Assembly: GCA_021827685.1 (NCBI GenBank)
Contig: JAKAUM010000011.1
Coordinates: 1-44,440 of the forward strand
Origin: a bacterium
GTDB lineage: Bacteria; Patescibacteriota; Minisyncoccia; UBA6257; 2-01-FULL-56-20
DNA: 44,440 nt
Direction: 5' to 3'
In this document: one piece after another, positions 37,265-44,440 of the stretch
How positions within the stretch are numbered: the first letter of the stretch is position 1
Layout: each line of letters opens with the position of its first letter
Notes under the pieces: model-generated
What the model was told of the DNA's origin: nothing
The model's input: only the letters and a program-made list of their open reading frames with translations
Database searches by the model: none
Translations under genes and position numbers: made by a program

Positions 37265-37948
37265 ATGATTGTTTTCCAAGGAGTTTCAAAGCGTTATGAG
37301 CATCATGCCTCCGCACTGGAGGATGTTTCTTTCGAGGTGGGGCCCGGCGAATTCGTTTCACTCGCCGGCCGTTCGGGCGCCGGGAAGTCGACCATCATTA
37401 AACTTCTCATCGGCGAAGAAAAGCCGACGAAGGGCCGCGTTTTCTTCGGCCAATATGAGGTGGGCAAGCTCGAAGACCAGGATCTTCCCGCATTCCGCCG
37501 CCATATCGGCGTCGTGTTCCAGGATTTTCGCCTGCTTCCCGCGAAGACAGCTTATGAAAACGTCGCTTTTGCCCTTGAGGTCGCGGGGCGGCCTGAGCGG
37601 GAAATCGCCGAACTCGTTCCCCAGGTGCTCGACATGGTCGGTCTTGGCGACAAGATGAAGAATTTCCCGTCGGAGCTCTCGGGCGGCGAGCGCCAGCGGG
37701 TCGCGATCGCGCGGGCGATGATCCACCGGCCGGAAGTCGTGATTGCGGACGAGCCGACCGGAAACCTCGATCCGTTCCACACTTTCGAGATCGTGAAGCT
37801 CCTCGAGAAGATCAACCAGCTCGGCACCACGGTCGTCCTTGCGACGCACGACAAGGAAGTGATCAATAATCTCGAGCGCCGCGTGATTACGCTCGACCGG
37901 GGCCGCCTCGTCCGCGACGAAGCGAAGGGAAAATATATACTTGTCTGA
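37265..37948 (+). CDS. ftsE: Cell division ATP-binding protein FtsE
   Basis: ABC ATPase of 227 aa. It starts MIVFQGVSKRYEHHASALEDVSFEV. Walker A is AGRSGAGKST, the Q-loop lies in VVFQDFRLLP, the ABC signature is LSGGERQRVAIARAM, Walker B is VVIADEPTGNLD and the H-loop is LATHDKE. With FtsX it couples ATP use to peptidoglycan hydrolase activation at the septum. The ATG at 37265 is set by family alignment. It overlaps ftsX by one base (TGATG). Confidence 0.96.
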   Translation: MIVFQGVSKRYEHHASALEDVSFEVGPGEFVSLAGRSGAGKSTIIKLLIGEEKPTKGRVFFGQYEVGKLEDQDLPAFRRHIGVVFQDFRLLPAKTAYENVAFALEVAGRPEREIAELVPQVLDMVGLGDKMKNFPSELSGGERQRVAIARAMIHRPEVVIADEPTGNLDPFHTFEIVKLLEKINQLGTTVVLATHDKEVINNLERRVITLDRGRLVRDEAKGKYILV

Positions 37949-38859
37949 TGGTCACCGTCATTTCGCGTATTTTCAATTTCGGCTTCAAGAACTTCCGCCG
38001 CAACGGATGGCTTTCGACGGCGACCGTGGCAATCATGGCGCTCGCGCTTTCCGGTTTCATGGCGCTCATGATTTTCGGCACGATTACGAACGCCGCCGCG
38101 GCGGCGATAGAGAATAAGATAGATATCAGCGCCTATTTCACGACGAACACGCCGGAGGACACGATTTTGAGCATCAAGCAGTCGCTTGAACAATTGCCGC
38201 AGGTCGCGGACGTGCAGTATGTTTCGCGCAACCAGGCGCTCGCCGCGTTCAAGGCGGCGCATCAGAACAACCCTACGATCACCCAGGCTCTCGGCCAGCT
38301 GAATTCCAATCCGCTCGAGGCGTCGCTCAATATAAAAGCGAAGGATCCGAGCCAGTATGCGTCGATCGCGCAATATCTCTCCGCGCCGGCCATCGCCCAG
38401 TATTTGGATGGCCCGCCGAGCTATTACGACAACCAGGCCGTGATCGAGCGCCTCACGAAGATCGTGCAGGTCGTTACGACGGGAGGATTCCTCGTGACGA
38501 TCCTTCTCGCGCTCGTCGCCGGACTCGTCGTGTTCAATACGATCCGCATCGCGATTTACTCCAACCGCGAGGAGATCGGCGTCATGCGCGTCGTGGGGGC
38601 TTCGAACGCGTTCGTCCGTGGGCCGTACGTCGTCGAGGGGATGATCTGCGCCGCGATCGCCGCGGCCGCGAGCTTGGTTCTCGTCGCGCCCGTACTCTAT
38701 TTCATCTCTCCCTATCTTGATATTTTCATACCCGGCCTCGGCATTTTCCATTATTTCTGGACGCATTCGCCGCTCCTTTTCTTCTATGTCCTGCTCTTCG
38801 GCGTAGTCATAGGGGCGTTTTCGAGCTTCGTCGCCGTGCGCCGGTACCTGAAAAATTAG
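37948..38859 (+). CDS. ftsX: Cell division protein FtsX
   Basis: Membrane protein of 303 aa. A cytoplasmic N-terminus (FGFKNFRRNGWLSTATVAIMALALS) leads into the first membrane helix. An external domain of ~130 residues follows, with the typical ISAYFTTNTPEDTILSIKQSLEQLPQVADVQYVSRNQAL. Three more membrane helices close the protein (residues ~165-295), with IRIAIYSNREEIGVMRVVGASNAFVRGPYVVEG as the FtsX/MacB signature. It partners FtsE, whose stop codon overlaps its start. Confidence 0.95.
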   Translation: MVTVISRIFNFGFKNFRRNGWLSTATVAIMALALSGFMALMIFGTITNAAAAAIENKIDISAYFTTNTPEDTILSIKQSLEQLPQVADVQYVSRNQALAAFKAAHQNNPTITQALGQLNSNPLEASLNIKAKDPSQYASIAQYLSAPAIAQYLDGPPSYYDNQAVIERLTKIVQVVTTGGFLVTILLALVAGLVVFNTIRIAIYSNREEIGVMRVVGASNAFVRGPYVVEGMICAAIAAAASLVLVAPVLYFISPYLDIFIPGLGIFHYFWTHSPLLFFYVLLFGVVIGAFSSFVAVRRYLKN

Positions 38860-38876
38860 ACGGAGGCGGCATTTTC

Positions 38877-38885
38877 TGTTACTAT
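38877..38885 (+). promoter_or_regulatory. Extended -10 promoter of the atp operon
   Basis: TGT-TACTAT (38877-38885) ends 8 bases before the atpB ATG at 38894. No strong -35. It predicts a nearly leaderless transcript for the whole operon. Confidence 0.6.
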
Positions 38886-38893
38886 TGGCGCGT

Positions 38894-39673
38894 ATGCAGC
38901 CGATTTCGATCCGCGCGGAAGTGATTTTCCGCATAGGAGGCTTCCCCGTGACGAATGCGACGCTCCTCGGGTTTATTACCTTTGTCCTGCTCGCTTCGGT
39001 GGCTTTGGCCCTGCGCAAGCGGCTTGCGCTCGTGCCGGGACGCATCCAGAACGCCGCCGAAATCGTGGCGGAGGGGTCGCTGGACCTCATGCAGTCGGTT
39101 CTCGGGACGCGGAGGCAGGCGGAAAAATATTTCCCTCTCATCTTCACGGTTTTCCTTTTCGTGGTTTCCGCGAACTGGCTCGGGCTCCTGCCGGGCGTGA
39201 GCTCGGTCGTCATAAGGGCGCCGGATGGCGCAGTCGTTCCGCTTCTGCGGTCTCCCGCGAGCGATCTTAACTTCACGTTCGCCCTCGCCCTCATCGTAGT
39301 CACCTTTGCAAACGCCTTCGGGGTGGCGGCAACGGGGTTGGGCGCGCGGCTCAGATTCTTTTTCAATCTCAAGGGACCCATAGATTTTTTCGTCGGCATC
39401 CTTGAGTTAATTTCGGAATTTGCTAAAATCATATCGTTTGCATTCCGCCTCTTTGGAAACATTTTTGCGGGGGAGGTTCTGCTTGCGATCATGGCGTTCC
39501 TTATGCCGTATCTCGCCCCCCTCCCGTTCATGCTTCTCGAGGTCTTTGTCGGTTTCATTCAGGCGTTCATTTTCGGGATGCTGACGCTCGTTTTCGTTTC
39601 CATGGCGATTTCCCATGGAGATGATTCCGACGGGCATGGAAGGGAAAAGGTCGGCCAAATCTCACACGCATAA
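38894..39673 (+). CDS. atpB: ATP synthase F0 subunit a
   Basis: Integral membrane subunit of 259 aa that forms the ion half-channels. It has at least five hydrophobic segments. The essential arginine is in FAFRLFGNIFAGEVLL, and the last helices include FVGFIQAFIFGMLTLVFVSMA. The ATG at 38894 (MQPISIRAEV) is preferred to a TTG three codons earlier. The C-terminus is short, His- and Asp-rich (SHGDDSDGHG). First gene of the operon; atpI is absent. Confidence 0.94.
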   Translation: MQPISIRAEVIFRIGGFPVTNATLLGFITFVLLASVALALRKRLALVPGRIQNAAEIVAEGSLDLMQSVLGTRRQAEKYFPLIFTVFLFVVSANWLGLLPGVSSVVIRAPDGAVVPLLRSPASDLNFTFALALIVVTFANAFGVAATGLGARLRFFFNLKGPIDFFVGILELISEFAKIISFAFRLFGNIFAGEVLLAIMAFLMPYLAPLPFMLLEVFVGFIQAFIFGMLTLVFVSMAISHGDDSDGHGREKVGQISHA

Positions 39674-39907
<234 letters not shown>

Positions 39908-40414
39908 ATGTCCCAACTCGCCGGCCAATTAGGAATAGATTGGCGCCTGCTGCTCAGCCAGGCGGTCAATTTTTTCCTTTTGCTCCTCGTGCTCCGCATT
40001 TTCGTCTATAAGCCGCTCCTGAAGCTCTTGCGCGATCGCAGGGAAAAGATCGAAAACGGCCTTATGAAGGCCGAGGAAGCCGGACGGCGGCTTGAGGCCG
40101 CGGAAGAGGAGCATAGGAGGCGCTTGAAAGATGCCGAGGCCGCGGCGGTAGGCATTCTCCGGAAGGCCGAGACTGATGCGAAAGGGCTCGAGGAACGGCT
40201 CGTCGCTGCGGCGAGGAAGAAAGAGGCGGACGAGCTTGCGAAGATCGGCGCGGCCCTCCGCGCGAAAGAAGAGGAGTCGCGGCGCGCCGTGGAGGCGGAA
40301 GCGGTCGCATTCGTAAAGAGCGTGGTCGCGAAGACGGTAGAACTTTCGCCCGAATCGGTCGATGACGCCCTTGTCGCGCGGGCGGTAAAAGAATTGAAGC
40401 AGGCCGCATCATGA
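39908..40414 (+). CDS. atpF: ATP synthase F0 subunit b
   Basis: Peripheral stalk subunit of 168 aa. It has one N-terminal membrane helix (LLLSQAVNFFLLLLVLRIFVYKPLLKLL), then a long charged helix of about 130 residues rich in Ala, Glu, Lys and Arg that forms the dimeric stalk. The ATG touches the atpE stop directly (TAAATG). The end overlaps atpH by 4 bases. Confidence 0.94.
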   Translation: MSQLAGQLGIDWRLLLSQAVNFFLLLLVLRIFVYKPLLKLLRDRREKIENGLMKAEEAGRRLEAAEEEHRRRLKDAEAAAVGILRKAETDAKGLEERLVAAARKKEADELAKIGAALRAKEEESRRAVEAEAVAFVKSVVAKTVELSPESVDDALVARAVKELKQAAS

Positions 40415-40791
40415 AGCACCCCGCCCATTTTTACGCGAAAGCGCTCGCGGAAGCGGCGTCCGCGCCGGATGCCGAAGGGCGCGCCATCGCGAAAAATTTT
40501 GCGGAACTGCTCGCGCGGAACGGCGACGAGGCGCTCGCGCGGAAAATACTCGAAGAGGCGTCGCGTTACGCGCGCGGCAAGAGCGGAATACGGAAGGTCG
40601 CGATAGGGTCGGCGCGCCCGCTCACGCCGGCGCAGAGGAAGGCGCTTGCACCCATCCTGCGGCCGGGCGACGTGGTCGTTGAAGAAGTCATTCCCGATCT
40701 CATTGCCGGCGTGCGCGTGATCGTGGATGACGAGATGCTCTTCGACGGGTCGCTGAGGGGCCGGCTGGATGCGATATTTAAAAATAATTAA
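40411..40791 (+). CDS. atpH: ATP synthase F1 subunit delta, shortened
   Basis: Protein of 126 aa, against about 178 for most bacterial delta subunits. The N-terminus [20 protein letters not shown] corresponds to the usual YAxAL start. The end ([29 protein letters not shown]) is the family signature, so both ends are present and the helical N-terminal domain is compressed. It joins the b stalk to the alpha3-beta3 head. It overlaps atpF by 4 bases. Confidence 0.88.
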   Translation: MKHPAHFYAKALAEAASAPDAEGRAIAKNFAELLARNGDEALARKILEEASRYARGKSGIRKVAIGSARPLTPAQRKALAPILRPGDVVVEEVIPDLIAGVRVIVDDEMLFDGSLRGRLDAIFKNN

Positions 40792-40799
40792 ACAATCAC

Positions 40800-42323
40800 G
40801 TGGCCTACGAAATCATTGAAAAACTGAAAAGAGAGATAGAGGGGTTCAAGGAAAAGCCGGAGTGGGCGGAAATCGGCCGCGTGATTGAGGTGGGCGACGG
40901 CATCGTAAAAATTCTCGGCTTAAGGAATGCCATGAGCCAGGAGATTCTGCGCATTGAAACGCCGAAGGGCCCGAGAGCCGCGCTCGCGCTGAACCTCGAG
41001 GAGGAATCGGTGGGCGCGCTCGTACTCGACGACTTTCTTGCGATTGAGGTGGGGAATGCGGTAAAGCGCACGGGCGAAGTGCTCTCCATCGAAGTCGGCG
41101 ACGAGCTTATCGGCCGCGTGATCGATCCCCTCGGGTCGCCGCTCGACGGGCAGGGCCCGATTTTCAAAAAAGATTCGAATCCGCGGCGGAATCCGCTCGA
41201 AGCGCGGGCGCCTTCGGTTCTCGAGCGCGAAAGCGTGAACACCCCGATTCATACGGGCATCAAGGCGATTGACGCCCTGATCCCCATCGGCCGCGGCCAG
41301 CGCGAGCTTATCATCGGTGACCGGCAGGTCGGAAAAACCGCGGTTGCGCTGGATGCCATCTTGAACCAGAAGAACGATGCGGGGCGCCGCACGCCGATCT
41401 GCATTTACGTCGCGGTGGGCCAGAAAGAATCGAAGGTCGCGAAGATCGCGGAGACGTTGAGGAATCACGACGCGATGCGGTACAGCATCGTGGTTGCGGC
41501 GCCCGCATCGTCGCCCGCGGCGCTTTGGTATCTCGCGCCATATGCGGGCTGCGCGATAGGGGAATATTTCCGCGACAAGGGCATGGATGCGCTCATCGTC
41601 TACGACGACCTTTCGAAGCATGCGTGGGCGTACCGCCAAATTTCGCTCCTGCTCCGCCGGCCGCCGGGCCGCGAGGCGTATCCGGGCGACGTATTTTATC
41701 TCCACTCGCGCCTCCTTGAGCGCGCCGCGAAGCTCTCCAAGGAAAAGGGCGGCGGTTCGCTCACCGCCCTGCCCATCGTGGAAACCCAGCTCGGCGACGT
41801 GACGGCGTATATTCCCACGAACATCATTTCCATCACAGACGGCCAGATTTTCCTCGAAACCGATCTTTTCAACCAAGGCCAGCGGCCGGCGTTGAATGTC
41901 GGCATCTCCGTCTCGCGCGTGGGATCCACCGCGCAGACGAAGGCGATGAAAAAGGTAACGGGCAAGCTCAAGCTCGCGCATGCCCAGTTCCGCGAACTCG
42001 CCGCATTCGCGCAGTTTGCGGCGGATGTCGACGAGGCCACGCGCAAGCGCATTGCGGAAGGGCAGAGAATCAACGAAATCCTAAAGCAGGACGATCTCGC
42101 GCCTGTGCCGATGGAAGAGCAGGTCTGCGTATTCTATGCGGTGCTCGGGGGCTATTTCGCGGACATCCCCACGGAAGACGTGAAGAAAAAAGAAGGCGAG
42201 CTCACGGAATACCTCCGCCGCCTTCATGACGACGACATCCTGAAGCCGATCCGCGAGACCGGCGAGCTCCCCGAAGCGGCGGAAAACGCCCTGAAAAAAG
42301 CCCTGGATGATTTCCTGAAATAA
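40800..42323 (+). CDS. atpA: ATP synthase F1 subunit alpha
   Basis: Regulatory nucleotide-binding subunit of 507 aa. It starts with GTG at 40800. The P-loop is [11 protein letters not shown] near residue 170, with Val where most alpha subunits have Thr. [64 protein letters not shown] and the [32 protein letters not shown] block are all typical. It lies 8 bases after atpH and one base before atpG. Confidence 0.97.
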   Translation: MAYEIIEKLKREIEGFKEKPEWAEIGRVIEVGDGIVKILGLRNAMSQEILRIETPKGPRAALALNLEEESVGALVLDDFLAIEVGNAVKRTGEVLSIEVGDELIGRVIDPLGSPLDGQGPIFKKDSNPRRNPLEARAPSVLERESVNTPIHTGIKAIDALIPIGRGQRELIIGDRQVGKTAVALDAILNQKNDAGRRTPICIYVAVGQKESKVAKIAETLRNHDAMRYSIVVAAPASSPAALWYLAPYAGCAIGEYFRDKGMDALIVYDDLSKHAWAYRQISLLLRRPPGREAYPGDVFYLHSRLLERAAKLSKEKGGGSLTALPIVETQLGDVTAYIPTNIISITDGQIFLETDLFNQGQRPALNVGISVSRVGSTAQTKAMKKVTGKLKLAHAQFRELAAFAQFAADVDEATRKRIAEGQRINEILKQDDLAPVPMEEQVCVFYAVLGGYFADIPTEDVKKKEGELTEYLRRLHDDDILKPIRETGELPEAAENALKKALDDFLK

Positions 42324-42324
42324 C

Positions 42325-44440
<2,116 letters not shown>

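Overview
The window comes from a streamlined bacterial genome, most likely Patescibacteria (Candidate Phyla Radiation), probably a GC-rich Parcubacteria-type lineage. The reasons are these. The S10/spc ribosomal cluster has no rpmD (L30), a known CPR-wide absence. Genes are packed with overlaps or gaps of a few bases. The accessory set is typical of the group: RRM protein, RmuC, type IV pilin, tandem adenylate kinases and prfB-ftsE-ftsX. TGA is used as a normal stop, so this is not a UGA-recoding lineage. Base composition is around 60% GC by eye. No rRNA, CRISPR array or complete mobile element is present, and no gene-free stretch exceeds 300 bases. The longest gaps are 6725-6988, 4950-5173 and 25287-25505, each described below.

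Layout. 1-230: tail of an IS transposase and a tRNA-Ala. 300-6724: the str cluster (rpsL, rpsG, fusA, tuf, rpsJ), interrupted between fusA and tuf by a DUF167 gene and dinB. 6989-18630: the S10/spc cluster from rplC to rplO, then secY, two adenylate kinase genes and map. 18656-21511: a GT2 glycosyltransferase, greA and lysS. 21559-25286 (minus): a small protein with a sigma-region-4-like helix-turn-helix, and dnaE. 25506-26169: tRNA-Thr(TGT), tRNA-Thr(GGT), rpmG and tRNA-Trp. 26284-27171: an AT-rich ThyA-family gene with substrate-determining substitutions. 27284-29075: two RNA methyltransferase genes. 29102-33764: pilin (minus), ftsA-ftsZ (plus), rmuC and an RRM protein (minus). 33903-36164: a MutY-like glycosylase, a secreted GH18-like protein and tRNA-Thr(CGT). 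36187-38859: prfB with its programmed frameshift, ftsE and ftsX. 38894 to the end: ATP synthase atpB-E-F-H-A-G-D, with atpD running off the edge.

How it works together. Most genes make or serve the ribosome (ribosomal proteins, elongation factors, RF2, LysRS, tRNAs, rRNA methylation, N-terminal Met removal). The rest cover secretion, division (FtsA, FtsZ, FtsEX), replication and repair (DnaE, DinB, MutY-like, RmuC) and energy (F-type ATP synthase).

The most striking pattern is regulatory. At a dozen or so transcription-unit starts a clear, often extended, -10 box sits 6-10 bases before the start codon with no room for a Shine-Dalgarno site, so these mRNAs should begin at or within a few bases of the start codon (leaderless). 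A minority of units (tuf, rplC, the RRM gene, dnaE) instead have structured leaders of about 85-155 bases that look regulatory. The other main candidates for new biology are the ThyA-family enzyme with the Asn-to-Asp change known from dCMP hydroxymethylases, a cysteine-free MutY-like protein with a winged-helix-like tail, and a branched RNA-like element after fusA.
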